64,000 nt of DNA, from positions 930,001 to 994,000 of the forward strand of contig NZ_CP134500.1 of the NCBI RefSeq assembly GCF_031760065.1, read 5' to 3'. This DNA is from Streptomyces durocortorensis (GTDB lineage: Bacteria; Actinomycetota; Actinomycetes; Streptomycetales; Streptomycetaceae). Shown here in pieces: positions 35,050-43,752 of the stretch (position 1 is its first letter; the number at the start of each line of letters is the position of its first letter). The notes beneath the pieces are model-generated. The model ran no database searches. It was not told where the DNA came from and saw only the letters and a list, made by a program, of their open reading frames with translations. A program made the translations under genes and the position numbers.

Positions 35050-36369
35050 TCAGTCGGCCGCGGCCGGGGCGGGCCTCGGCGCGGAGTCCGGTCCCACCGC
35101 GACGACCTCGCCGATCACGATCACCGCGGGCGGGCGCACGTCCTCGGCGACCGCGCGCTCGCCGACGTCCGCGAGCGTGGCGTCGACGCGGCGCTGGGCG
35201 GCGGTGGTGCCCTCCTGGACGAGGGCTACCGGGGTGGCCGGGTCCTTGCCGTGGGCGATCAGGGCGGCGGCGATGGCACCGATCTTGTCGACGGCCATCA
35301 GCAGGACGAGGGTGCCGCGCAGCCGGGCGATCGCCTCCCAGTCGACCAGCGAGCGCGGGTCCTCGGGGGCGACATGGCCGCTGACCACGGTGAACTCGTG
35401 GGCCACTCCTCGGTGGGTGACCGGGATACCGGCCGCACCGGGGACGGAGATGGTGCTGGAGATGCCGGGGACGACCGTGCAGGGGATGCCCTCGGCGGCC
35501 AGCGCCTGGGCCTCCTCCATGCCCCGGCCGAAGACGAACGGGTCGCCGCCCTTGAGCCGGACCACGGCCTTGCCCGCCTTGGCGTGCTCGATCAGCGCCT
35601 GGTTGATCGCCTCCTGGGCCATGAACCGCCCGTACGGGATCTTCGCCGCGTCGATCACCTCGACGTGCGGCGGCAGTTCGTCGAGCAGGTCGCGGGGGCC
35701 GAGGCGGTCGGCGATGACCACGTCCGCCTCGGCGAGGAGGCGGCGGCCGCGGACCGTGATCAGGTCCGGGTCGCCGGGGCCGCCGCCGACCAGGGCGACG
35801 CCGGGGGCGCGGGTGCGGTGGTGCGGGGCGGCGAGGGTGCCGTCGCGCAGGCCCTCGACGATGGCGTCGCGGATGGCGGCGGAGTGCCGGGGGTCACGGC
35901 CCTGGGACGTGGTGGTGAGGACGGCGACCGTGACGTTCTCGCTGCGGCCGGTGGCCGGGGTCCAGGCGGTCGCGGCCTCGGCGTCGTCGGCCCGTACGCA
36001 CCAGGTGCGGGTGCGCTCGGCCTCGGCGGAGGCGGCGTCGTTGGCGGCGGTGTCGGAGGAGGCGACCAAGGCGTACCAGGTGTCGGCGAGGTCGCCGTCC
36101 TGGTAGCGGCGGCGCTCCCAGCGGATCTCCCCCGCGTCGGCCATCGCCTCGACGGAGGGCGTCGCGGACGGGGAGACCAGCGTGATGGCCGCGCCGGTGG
36201 CGATGAGCTGCGGCAGGCGGCGCTGGGCGACCTGGCCGCCGCCGATGACGACGACGCGGCGGCCGTGCAGGCGCAGTCCTACGGGGTACGCGGGGTGATC
36301 GGCGTGATCCGCGTGCGCGGCGTGGACTGCGTCCTCGGCGTGACCTGCGTGGTCTGCGTGCTCGGCCAT
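35050..36369 (-). CDS. CysG-like siroheme/uroporphyrinogen-III C-methyltransferase, His-rich N-terminus
   Basis: 439 residues. Residues 1-27 are His/Ala/Asp repeats (HADHAGHAEDAVHAAHADH). About 30-200: CysG-type precorrin-2 dehydrogenase/ferrochelatase domain with VVVIGGGQVAQRRLPQLI and VASSDTAAN. About 205-439: SUMT domain with VALVGGGPGDPDLITVRG, RLKGGDPFVFGRG and GIPVTHRGVAHEF. It makes precorrin-2 from uroporphyrinogen III, a step shared by siroheme and cobalamin. The gene lies upstream of cobT and cobL in the same direction, so it serves corrinoid synthesis. The central dimerisation region appears shorter than in E. coli CysG. Confidence 0.92.
   Translation of the reverse strand: MAEHADHAGHAEDAVHAAHADHADHPAYPVGLRLHGRRVVVIGGGQVAQRRLPQLIATGAAITLVSPSATPSVEAMADAGEIRWERRRYQDGDLADTWYALVASSDTAANDAASAEAERTRTWCVRADDAEAATAWTPATGRSENVTVAVLTTTSQGRDPRHSAAIRDAIVEGLRDGTLAAPHHRTRAPGVALVGGGPGDPDLITVRGRRLLAEADVVIADRLGPRDLLDELPPHVEVIDAAKIPYGRFMAQEAINQALIEHAKAGKAVVRLKGGDPFVFGRGMEEAQALAAEGIPCTVVPGISSTISVPGAAGIPVTHRGVAHEFTVVSGHVAPEDPRSLVDWEAIARLRGTLVLLMAVDKIGAIAAALIAHGKDPATPVALVQEGTTAAQRRVDATLADVGERAVAEDVRPPAVIVIGEVVAVGPDSAPRPAPAAAD
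36290..36369. repeat. Tandem repeat encoding the His-rich leader of the CysG-like protein
   Basis: Short imperfect units around gcgtgatcggcgtg repeat at the start of the gene. They encode alternating His-Ala-Asp/Gly blocks in the first 27 residues. Confidence 0.7.
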
Positions 36370-36540
36370 GGCGGTGCGGGCTCCTCGTACGGGGTGCTGC
36401 GTAGGCGCCGCTGCGGCGGTGGAGCGGCTGTGACGTGCGGAAGTGGGGGTTCCTGGGTGGGGAACACGATACGGGGTGGGCGGGGGTGGGGCCTGGGGCC
36501 GGTGGGCGGGTGGGGCGCCCGGCGGGCCCTGTCCCCTACC

Positions 36541-36629
36541 CGCCCCTTCCAGAAACCGGGGGCTCCGCCCCGGACCCCGCTCCTCAAGCGCCGGAGGAGC
36601 TGGAAGGGTCGGAGGAGCTGGAAGGGGCG
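36541..36629. repeat. Nested inverted repeats (Streptomyces-type intergenic element)
   Basis: Seen directly: outer arms cgccccttccag (36541-36552) and its exact complement at 36618-36629; inner stems ccgggg/ccccgg (36556-36561 with 36568-36573) and gctcctc/gaggagc (36579-36585 with 36594-36600). A 'ggaggagctggaaggg' word occurs twice. From memory, the 'ggctccgccccggaccccg' core followed by 'ctcctcaa.cgccgga' is dispersed in many Streptomyces intergenic regions. Located just downstream of cobT, where it may terminate transcription. Confidence 0.7.
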
Positions 36630-36636
36630 GCCCCGG

Positions 36637-39600
36637 CTACTTCTCCGTTACTCCCGCCGAGTCGAACGTCGCCACCTCGTGCATCGCCCGCGCCGCGCTC
36701 TGCACGATCGGCAGCGCCAGCAGCGCGCCCGTGCCCTCACCCAGGCGCAGGTCCAGATCGACCAGGGGGCGCAGGCCCAGCTTGTTCAGGGCCGCCACAT
36801 GGCCGGGTTCGGCGCTGCGGTGGCCCGCGATGCAGGCGGCGAGCGCCTCGGGGGCGATCGCCCGTGCGACGAGGGCCGCCGCGCCCGCGCTGACGCCGTC
36901 CAGGATCACCGGCGTACGCAGGGACGCTCCGCCGAGGAGGAAACCGGCCATCGCCGCGTGCTCCAGGCCCCCGACCGCCGCGAGGACGCCGATCGGGTCG
37001 GCGGGGTCGGGCTGGTGGAGGTCGAGGGCGCGGCGTACGACGTCGACCTTGCGGGCGTGCATCTCGTCGTTGATTCCGGTTCCCCGGCCGGTCACCTCGG
37101 CGGCGTCGATCCCGGTGTACACGCAGATCAGCGCGGCGGACGCGGTGGTGTTGGCGATGCCCATCTCACCGGTGAGCAGGGCCTTGTTGCCCGCGGCCAC
37201 CAGGTCGCGGGCGGTCTCGATGCCGACCTCGATCGCGGCCAGGACCTCTTCCCGGGTGAGGGCGGGACCCGTGGTGAAGTCCGCCGTACCCGCGCGCACC
37301 TTGCGGGGCAGCAGGCCGGGGGTCGCGGGCAGGTCCGTGGCGACGCCCACGTCCACCACGCACACCTCCGCGCCGACCTGGGCGGCGAACGCGTTGCAGA
37401 CGGCTCCGCCGCCGAGGAAGTTCGCCACCATCTGGGCGGTGACCTCCTGCGGCCAGGCGGTGACGCCCTGGGCGTGCACCCCGTGGTCACCGGCGAAGAT
37501 CGCGACGGCCGCGGGCTCCGGGATCGGCGGCGGGCACATCCGGGAGAGCCCGGACAGCTGCGCGGAGATGATCTCCAGCATGCCCAGCGCACCGGCGGGC
37601 TTGGTCATCCGCTTCTGGCGTTCCCACGCCTCGCCCAGCGCCTTCGCGTCCAGCGGGCGGATCGCGGAGATCGTCTCCTGGAGCAGGTCGTGCGGCTCCT
37701 CGCCGGGCAGGGCGCGGCGGCCGTACGTCTCCTCGTGGACGACCCAGGACAACGGGCGGCGCTTGGACCAGCCCGCCTGCATCAGCTCCGGCTCCTCGGG
37801 GAACTCGTCGACGTAACCCACGCAGAGGTACGCCACCACTTCGAGGTGCTCGGGCAGGCCGAGCGCGCGGACCATCTCCCGCTCGTCGAAGAAGCTGACC
37901 CAGCCCACGCCGAGGCCCTCGGCTCGGGCGGCGAGCCAGAGGTTCTCGACGGCGAGGGCCGAGGAGTACGGCGCCATCTGCGGCTGGGTGTGCCGGCCGA
38001 GGGTGTGGCGGCCCCCCCGGGTCGGGTCGGCGGTGACGACGATGTTGACCGGGGTGTCGAGGATCGCCTCGATCTTCAGTTCCTTGAACTGCTTCGCCCG
38101 GCCCTTGGGCAGCGACTTGGCATAGGCGTCGCGCTGGCTCTGGGCCAGTTCGTGCATGGAGCGACGGGTCTCCGCCGAGCGGATGACGACGAAGTCCCAC
38201 GGCTGCGAGTGACCGACGCTCGGCGCGGTGTGCGCGGCCTCCAGCACCCGGAGGAGGACCTCGTGCGGAATCGGGTCGCTGCGGAACCCGTTGCGGATGT
38301 CCCGGCGCTCGCGCATGACCCGGAGCACCGCTTCACGCTCGGCGTCGTCGTAGCCGGGAGCGGGGGCGGTGACGGGGGCAGGGTCGGGAGCGGGGGCGGC
38401 GACGGGCGAGGTGGAAAGCTCGGTGACTTCCTCGGCCGACTGCGATGCCTCGCCCTGCTGCGGTGCCTCCGCCTGCTGCGGTGCCTCCGCCTGCTGCGGT
38501 GCCTCCGCCTGCTGCGGTGCCTCGGCCTGTTCCGGTGCCGCCGGCTGCGCCGGTTCGTGCGCCGCCGCCGGCTGGTCGGTCTGCTCGTCGGCCTGCGCAG
38601 GCTGGTCCGGCTCCGTCAGCTCCGGGGTCTCGATGATCTCGGGGCCGGTCCCGTCCTCCGCGTCGGGCTCAGCGGCCTGGGTGGCCTGTACGGGGGCGGG
38701 CGCGGGGATGTCGGTCGCCGGCGGTTCGGGCCGGGCCTCCGGCTGGGTCCCCGGCTCGGCGGCGGGTGCCGCCGCCTCCGGGGTCTCGGCCACCACCACG
38801 ACCGGGGCCGGTTCGGGCGCGGTCGCAGGCTCGGGCGCGACGGGGGGTGCCTGGTCGGCCACGGCAACCGGCTCGGCGGGCGTCACCGGTTCGGGCACGG
38901 CAACCGGCTCGGCGGGCGTCACCGGTTCGGGCACGGCAACCGGCTCGGCGGGCGCCGCGTCCGGGGCGGGCGCCGCGTCCGGGGCTGGGGCCGGGGCCTC
39001 TGCCTGCGGCTCGGGGGCGGTCGCCTGCGTCGGGGCTGCCTCCGCTGCCACTGCCAGGGGCTCGGGTGCCAACGGCTCGACCGGGGCCTCGGCCCCGGCA
39101 TCCGGAATCTCCGGCGTCTGCGCCACGGGGGCCGGGGCCTCGGACGGCTGCTCGGCCGGGGGCTGGATCACGGCCTCCACCGGTGCTTCCGGCTGTGCCG
39201 CCTCGGGGACGACCGTTTCTTCCGGGATCGCCTGCTGAGGCGGCTCGACCGGCTCAGCGGGCTCAGCGGGCTCAGCCGACTCCATCGGTGCGACCGGCTC
39301 GGCCTGCTCGATCTGTTCGGCCCGCTCGATCTGTTCGGGCTGGGCAGGCGGCTCCGGCTGCTGAAGCTGCTCCGGCTGCTCCACTTGCGCAGGCTGTTCC
39401 CGCTGAACCGGCTGCTCGACCACGGGCTCGGCGGCAACCGGCCCAGCGGACCGGGCCTGCGCGGTCGGCTCGGCGGGCTCGGGCGCCTCGGCGGCGACCG
39501 CAGCGGGCCCCGCGGGCCCCGACGGCTGCGGGGCTCCCCACGGCGCCCCGCCCTGCGGCGGGATCTCGCCCAGCTGGGGGCCCGGCAGTGCCGAGGAGTC

Positions 39601-40293
39601 CTCGACCGGGACGTCGAAGTACTCCGGTCCGGTGGTCGGCGGGCCCGCGTGGCGGGCGGGGGATGCGGTGCGCACCGCTCCGGCGGGGCCCCGGTCGGCC
39701 AGCGAGCGGACCACGCCACCGCCCTGCGTACCGCCGGCGTACGACGGGGCCTCGGCCGAGGCGGGGCCGCGGTGCAGCGGACGACGGGCAGGAGCGGGGC
39801 CGGCGGGAGCGGGGGCCGTGGCTGCCGCGTGCGCGCCGACCGGTGCCGGTGCGGGCGCGGGGGCCGGGATGCGTACGGCGCTCACGTCGACGGAGCCGGA
39901 GTCCCGGCCGCCGGACTCATGCGTGCCGTGCGGCTCGGCGGGCGCCGGTGCCGTCTGGCCTTGCGCGGGCACCTGGGGCTGGGGCTGTGCGGCGTACTGC
40001 TGGGGCTGGGGCTGGATCTGCTGCGCGGGCTGTTCGGGCGCGGGGGCCTGGGCCGGAGGCTGCTGGGCCACCGCGGGAGCAGGGGCGGGCGTCGTCTGCT
40101 CCGGCGCCGGGGCGGCCGGCGGGTCGCTCCAGGCGCCCTGGGAGGTCGGCATCAGCAGGAGGTCGTCGTCCTCGGGGGTGTGCTCGGAGGGGTCGAGGAA
40201 GGTGTACGCGTCCGGGGCGGGGATGCCCGGCTGCTCCACCATGCCTGCGTTCTCCGGCAGTCCCTCGCCCGGGATCTGGCCGGTGTCAGTCAT
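36637..40293 (-). CDS. cobT: BluB-CobT fusion with long repetitive N-terminus
   Basis: 1218 residues in three parts. About 1-640: Pro/Ala/Glu/Gln-rich low-complexity with EAPQQA, PAEPVAVPEPVT and TEP-type repeats. About 646-860: BluB-like nitroreductase-fold domain (REAVLRVMRERRDIR, AHTAPSVGHSQPWDFVV, QMAPYSSALAVENLWLAAR, GVGWVSFF), an enzyme that converts reduced FMN to 5,6-dimethylbenzimidazole. About 868-1218: CobT, nicotinate-nucleotide:DMB phosphoribosyltransferase (TKPAGALGMLE, IFAGDHGVHAQGV, GEMGIANTTASAALI, TGRGTGIND, GGLEHAAMAGFLLGG). One chain thus would make and activate the lower ligand. It lies between the CysG-like gene and cobL. The length and the fusion are noted under findings. 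Confidence 0.92.
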   Translation of the reverse strand: MTDTGQIPGEGLPENAGMVEQPGIPAPDAYTFLDPSEHTPEDDDLLLMPTSQGAWSDPPAAPAPEQTTPAPAPAVAQQPPAQAPAPEQPAQQIQPQPQQYAAQPQPQVPAQGQTAPAPAEPHGTHESGGRDSGSVDVSAVRIPAPAPAPAPVGAHAAATAPAPAGPAPARRPLHRGPASAEAPSYAGGTQGGGVVRSLADRGPAGAVRTASPARHAGPPTTGPEYFDVPVEDSSALPGPQLGEIPPQGGAPWGAPQPSGPAGPAAVAAEAPEPAEPTAQARSAGPVAAEPVVEQPVQREQPAQVEQPEQLQQPEPPAQPEQIERAEQIEQAEPVAPMESAEPAEPAEPVEPPQQAIPEETVVPEAAQPEAPVEAVIQPPAEQPSEAPAPVAQTPEIPDAGAEAPVEPLAPEPLAVAAEAAPTQATAPEPQAEAPAPAPDAAPAPDAAPAEPVAVPEPVTPAEPVAVPEPVTPAEPVAVADQAPPVAPEPATAPEPAPVVVVAETPEAAAPAAEPGTQPEARPEPPATDIPAPAPVQATQAAEPDAEDGTGPEIIETPELTEPDQPAQADEQTDQPAAAHEPAQPAAPEQAEAPQQAEAPQQAEAPQQAEAPQQGEASQSAEEVTELSTSPVAAPAPDPAPVTAPAPGYDDAEREAVLRVMRERRDIRNGFRSDPIPHEVLLRVLEAAHTAPSVGHSQPWDFVVIRSAETRRSMHELAQSQRDAYAKSLPKGRAKQFKELKIEAILDTPVNIVVTADPTRGGRHTLGRHTQPQMAPYSSALAVENLWLAARAEGLGVGWVSFFDEREMVRALGLPEHLEVVAYLCVGYVDEFPEEPELMQAGWSKRRPLSWVVHEETYGRRALPGEEPHDLLQETISAIRPLDAKALGEAWERQKRMTKPAGALGMLEIISAQLSGLSRMCPPPIPEPAAVAIFAGDHGVHAQGVTAWPQEVTAQMVANFLGGGAVCNAFAAQVGAEVCVVDVGVATDLPATPGLLPRKVRAGTADFTTGPALTREEVLAAIEVGIETARDLVAAGNKALLTGEMGIANTTASAALICVYTGIDAAEVTGRGTGINDEMHARKVDVVRRALDLHQPDPADPIGVLAAVGGLEHAAMAGFLLGGASLRTPVILDGVSAGAAALVARAIAPEALAACIAGHRSAEPGHVAALNKLGLRPLVDLDLRLGEGTGALLALPIVQSAARAMHEVATFDSAGVTEK
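38453..38538. repeat. 18-bp tandem repeat in cobT
   Basis: Nearly five units of cctgctgcggtgcctccg, encoding repeated Gln-Gln-Ala-Glu-Ala-Pro. The first three copies are identical. In frame, so copy-number change would alter protein length. Confidence 0.85.
38861..38955. repeat. 36-bp tandem repeat in cobT
   Basis: Two complete identical 36-base copies (38861-38896 and 38897-38932) and a partial third, encoding Pro-Ala-Glu-Pro-Val-Ala-Val-Pro-Glu-Pro-Val-Thr units. Confidence 0.9.
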
Positions 40294-40626
40294 GCGTACC
40301 CCTCGCCCATCGTCAGTGCTCCTTCGGCCCTTCGCCCGGGACGCCGAACCACGGCACGCCGGTGCTCGTCATCAAGAACGAGCGGGCTCGCCGCGCGGCA
40401 CGAAACGCCCGCGGAGCTTCCTATTCTCGCGGCCGTTCGCCGCCGCGGCGGGCAGTTCCGCCACGGCTCACTGTGGACTACGCCACGTTGCGCGTCCCCC
40501 GGGTAGTGCCGTACCACAGTGCGGACCAAAACAGTCCACTTTTCCGGACATTGACGAACGAAGCGTCGAACGGCCGGGCGCGGTACAACAATCGGCCAGC
40601 CTACCTTCCGTACCAGGCGGAACGGG
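40294..40626. other. Intergenic region between cobT and cobL
   Basis: 333 bases without a supported gene. A short B12-riboswitch core was looked for and not found. Only weak inverted repeats are seen. The cobT promoter probably lies here. Confidence 0.5.
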
Positions 40627-41865
40627 TCAGGGGGCGAGGTCCGAACGGCGGCCGGACAGCAGGAACACGACAGACCGTTCGCGTTCGGTCCAGGCGGCGG
40701 TGTCCAGGTCGACGGACTGGAGCAGTGAGCATTCGACGGCGTAGCCGTTGCCGGCGAGGGCTCCGCCGAGGGCCTCGGCCTCGTCCCGGGTGGAGGCGTG
40801 GGTCACGATGCGTTCCGGGCGGCGGTCCGCGACGGCGGTGGCCACCGGCACTCCCCCGCCGCCGATCCGTACGACGTCCGGTTCGGGCAGCCGCTCCAGG
40901 ACGTGCGGGGCACGGCCGCGGACCACCTGGACGGGGACGCCGAAGGCGCGGGCGGCGGCTTCGGTACGGGCGCAGGCTGCCGGGTCGGCGTCCACGGCCA
41001 GGACCGCCGCACCGAAGCGGGCGGCCTCGACGGCCAGGGCGCCGCTGCCGGAGCCGATGTCCCAGACCAGGTCGCCGGTGCGGGGGCCGAGGCGGGCGAG
41101 CTGCGCGGCGCGCAGGCCCGGGAACTCGCCCTCGCCGGACTCCTGCATCCGCTCCGCCCCTGCCTCCCGGTAGGCGGCCGCGGGCAGGGCCCAGCCCCGT
41201 ATGCCCTGGGGGTAGGCGGGCCGACGGCCCGCGATCCAGGCGCCCGCGGCGGTGGTGTCGGGGCCGCTGCCGATGACGATGACGACGTTGGGGTCGCGCC
41301 AGGCGTGGTCGGCGGCCTTGTCGGAGGTGAGGACGGTGACGCGTTCGCGGTCGGTGCCGAGCTCCTCGCAGATCACGAAGGTGCGGTGGACACCGTCGAG
41401 GAGGAGGGCCAGTTCGGCGGGGCCCGCGCCCGGTGAGGTGAGGACGGCGACCTTGTGGTGGGCCCGGCAGACGTTGACAGCGCGGCGCAGGGTGCGCGGG
41501 TGGGCGACGACGATCTGGGCGTCGTCCCAGGGCATTCCGGCCCGGGCGAACGCGGTGGCCACGGACGAGACGGCGGGGACGACCTCGACTTCGAGGCCGT
41601 GTTCGCGGGCGCGCAGGGTGCGGACGACGCCGAAGAAGCCGGGGTCGCCGTCGGCGAGGACCACCGCGCTGCCGCGGTGTCCGGCGATGCGGCGGGCGGC
41701 CAGGTCGACGCTGCCGAGGCGGATGCGTTCGGCGTTCGGGGGCACTTCGGGCAGGGCGAGGTGGTGGGCGGCGCCCGCGACGAGCGTGGCGGCCGAGAGC
41801 GCGGCCGTGGCCGCTCTGGTCAGTGGCGAGCCGTCCCAGCCGATCACCGTGACCCGGTCGGCCAT
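40627..41865 (-). CDS. cobL: Precorrin-6Y C5,15-methyltransferase (decarboxylating), CbiE-CbiT fusion
   Basis: 412 residues. The CbiE-like methyltransferase half (about 1-205) runs from RVTVIGWDG through SAVVLADGDPGFFGVV, VVPAVSSVATAFARAG and ICEELGTDRERV. The CbiT half (about 215-412) has the SAM-binding loop DLVWDIGSGSGALAVEAARFG and the VRIGGGGV segment. Together they methylate C5 and C15 and remove a carboxyl group in aerobic cobalamin synthesis. AGGAGA stands just ahead of the ATG at 41865. It lies upstream of cobT and the CysG-like gene in one direction. Confidence 0.94.
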   Translation of the reverse strand: MADRVTVIGWDGSPLTRAATAALSAATLVAGAAHHLALPEVPPNAERIRLGSVDLAARRIAGHRGSAVVLADGDPGFFGVVRTLRAREHGLEVEVVPAVSSVATAFARAGMPWDDAQIVVAHPRTLRRAVNVCRAHHKVAVLTSPGAGPAELALLLDGVHRTFVICEELGTDRERVTVLTSDKAADHAWRDPNVVIVIGSGPDTTAAGAWIAGRRPAYPQGIRGWALPAAAYREAGAERMQESGEGEFPGLRAAQLARLGPRTGDLVWDIGSGSGALAVEAARFGAAVLAVDADPAACARTEAAARAFGVPVQVVRGRAPHVLERLPEPDVVRIGGGGVPVATAVADRRPERIVTHASTRDEAEALGGALAGNGYAVECSLLQSVDLDTAAWTERERSVVFLLSGRRSDLAP

Positions 41866-42002
41866 CGTCGTCTGTCTCCTGGGGTGTCGGAGGGAGCGGG
41901 GTGCGCCCTGGAGTGGTGGGCGCGGTGACCCGTTTGAGCTGGGCAGGGGTGAGAGTACTTGGTCCGGAGCCTGGCCTCTCGGGGGCCTCGGGGCCCGGGG
42001 CG

Positions 42003-42650
42003 CTACTTCCAGTCGTTGTACGTGCCGTAGCCGCCGGCGTCGGCGAGCTGCTCGGCGACCCCTTCGAGGTCCTCGGGCAGGAGTCCCCAGACGATCAGGT
42101 CGGTGCGGATGTCGGTCCAGCCGCCGTCGGTGCCGTTCTCGGTCCGGGTGCGGGCGATGCGGGCGTTGCGCAGGACGCCCTCGCTGATGCAGCCGAGCTT
42201 CTGGGCGACCTGCTGGGCGGCGGTGTTGTCGGCGGGGGTGCGCAGCTCGATGCGTTCGAAGCCCTGGTCGCGGAAGAGCCATTCGGCTATGGCGAGCACG
42301 GATTCGGTGGCGTAACCCTCGCCCCGGGCCCAGGGGGCGGTGATGTAGCGGACCTCGGTGGACAGGGTGCGCCAGTCGGTGCTGAGGAGGCGGACGCTGC
42401 CGACGAGTCGCTGGGTGAGGAATTCGGTGACCGCGAAGACGATGCCGTGGCCGGTGGTGCGTTCCGCAGGAGCGATCCTGCGGACCCAGCGTTCGGCGTC
42501 GACCTGGGTGTACGGGTACGGTCCGTCGGTCCACGCGGTGACCATCTCGTCGTTCATCATCTCGATGTACGCGGGGATGTCGGCCATCTCGAAGGGACGC
42601 ATCACCAACCTGTCCGTGCTGATGGAGATGGACGGAAAGGTGGTAGTCAT
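42003..42650 (-). CDS. GNAT acetyltransferase (RimJ/RimL-like)
   Basis: 215 residues. ISTDRLVMRPFEMADIPAYI is the start pattern of RimJ/RimL-type acetyltransferases; RYITAPWARGEGYATESVLAIAEWLF is the acetyl-CoA loop; NTAAQQVAQKLGCISEGVLR is the third conserved motif. Such enzymes acetylate N-terminal amines of ribosomal proteins or small molecules. Start chosen at 42650 with GGAG eight bases ahead; the frame goes further upstream without support. It lies just after the metQ terminator and upstream of cobL on the same strand. Confidence 0.88.
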   Translation of the reverse strand: MTTTFPSISISTDRLVMRPFEMADIPAYIEMMNDEMVTAWTDGPYPYTQVDAERWVRRIAPAERTTGHGIVFAVTEFLTQRLVGSVRLLSTDWRTLSTEVRYITAPWARGEGYATESVLAIAEWLFRDQGFERIELRTPADNTAAQQVAQKLGCISEGVLRNARIARTRTENGTDGGWTDIRTDLIVWGLLPEDLEGVAEQLADAGGYGTYNDWK

Positions 42651-42727
42651 GCGCAGCTCCATGCCGAAGACCGGGTAAAAGCACAGCATGCAGCATCGGG
42701 GCGGCGTTGTGCATGGGCGGGTCCGCA

Positions 42728-42773
42728 CGACGGAGCCCCGCGCCTCCCGGGCGGGAGGGGCGGGGCTCCGTCG
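42728..42773 (-). terminator. Terminator of metNIQ
   Basis: Arms cgacggagccccgc (42728-42741) and 42760-42773 pair perfectly over 14 bp; the loop contains a further 6-bp stem (cctccc/gggagg). It stands 18 bases past the metQ stop. Confidence 0.9.
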
Positions 42774-42791
42774 GCAAGTCCGGGGCTGGCG

Positions 42792-43661
42792 TCAGGACTT
42801 GGCGGGGGTGCCGGAGGCCGGGACGATCGAGCCCTGGTAGGTGTCCTCGATGAACTTGCTGACCTCGTCGGAGTTGAGGAGCCTGGCGAGCTTCTCGACG
42901 CGCGGGTCCTTCTCGTTGCCTTCCTTCACCGCGAGGAAGTTGGCGTACGGGTTGCCCTCGGCCTTCTCCAGGGCGAGGGAGTCCTCGGCCGGGGAGAGCT
43001 TGGCCTCGATGGCGTAGTTGCCGTTGATGACGGCGGCGTCCACGTCGTTCAGGGCGCGGGGCACGGTGGCGGCCTCCAGCTCCTTGAACTCCAGGCCCTT
43101 CTTGTCGGTGATGTCGCTCAGCTTGGCGCTGGTGCCGACACCGTCCTTGAGGGTGATCAGGCCGTTCTCGGCGAGCAGCTGGAGGGCGCGGCCGCCGTTG
43201 GTGGTGTCGTTGGGGACGGCGATGGTCTGGCCGGACTTGATGTCCTTGAGGTCCTTGACCGTCTTGGAGTAGAGCCCCAGCGGCTCCAGGTGGACGTCGA
43301 CGACCGGGACGATGGTGGTGCCGTTCTTCTTGTTGAAGTCGTCCAGGTAGGGCTTGTGCTGGAAGAAGTTGGCGTCGACCTGGCCGTTCTGGGTGGCGGT
43401 GTTCGGCAGGACGTAGTCCGTGAACTCCTTGACCTCCAGCTTGAGGCCCTCCTTCTCCGCCAGGTTCTTCTTGACGAAGTTCAGGATGTCGGCGTGCGGC
43501 GTCGGGGACGCGGCGACCACGAGGGCCTTGGAGGTGTCGGCGCCGGCGCCGGTCCCGCTCTTGGAGGAGGCCGGGTCGGAGTCCGTACCGCAGGCGCTCA
43601 GACCGAGGGCGAGGGCGGCGGCGGAAGCGGCGGCTGCGGTGATCTTGATGTTCTTGCGCAC
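42792..43661 (-). CDS. metQ: Methionine ABC transporter substrate-binding lipoprotein MetQ
   Basis: 289 residues starting from GTG at 43661 with AGAGG nearby. Lipoprotein signal ending LGLSACGTD, so Cys is lipidated. Family NlpA/MetQ sequence continues: ALVVAASPTPHADILNFVKKNLAEKEGLKLEV, QVDANFFQHKPYLDDFNKKN and PNDTTNGGRALQLLAENGLI. It binds methionine (or its oxide) outside the membrane and delivers it to MetI-MetN. Last gene of metN-metI-metQ, ended by a strong hairpin. Confidence 0.96.
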   Translation of the reverse strand: MRKNIKITAAAASAAALALGLSACGTDSDPASSKSGTGAGADTSKALVVAASPTPHADILNFVKKNLAEKEGLKLEVKEFTDYVLPNTATQNGQVDANFFQHKPYLDDFNKKNGTTIVPVVDVHLEPLGLYSKTVKDLKDIKSGQTIAVPNDTTNGGRALQLLAENGLITLKDGVGTSAKLSDITDKKGLEFKELEAATVPRALNDVDAAVINGNYAIEAKLSPAEDSLALEKAEGNPYANFLAVKEGNEKDPRVEKLARLLNSDEVSKFIEDTYQGSIVPASGTPAKS

Positions 43662-43752
43662 GAAAAGTGCCTCTTTCTTACTGGTGGTGGTGCGTCCGGA
43701 CAAGGAGTTCGGACTTGGTGGGGAAGGGAGGTTCAGGGTTGCCCGGCGGCCC

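Noticed and set aside
38453..38955. CRISPR-like array
   Set aside because: The repeats are contiguous and in frame within cobT, with no spacers.
35038..40506. A 1822-codon plus-strand open frame opposite the CysG-like and cobT genes
   Set aside because: It reads the low-complexity cobT repeats and the SUMT domain in antisense, giving Gly/Arg/Leu runs. No start signal and no domain.
40294..40626. Cobalamin riboswitch upstream of cobT
   Set aside because: No B12-box-like sequence was seen.
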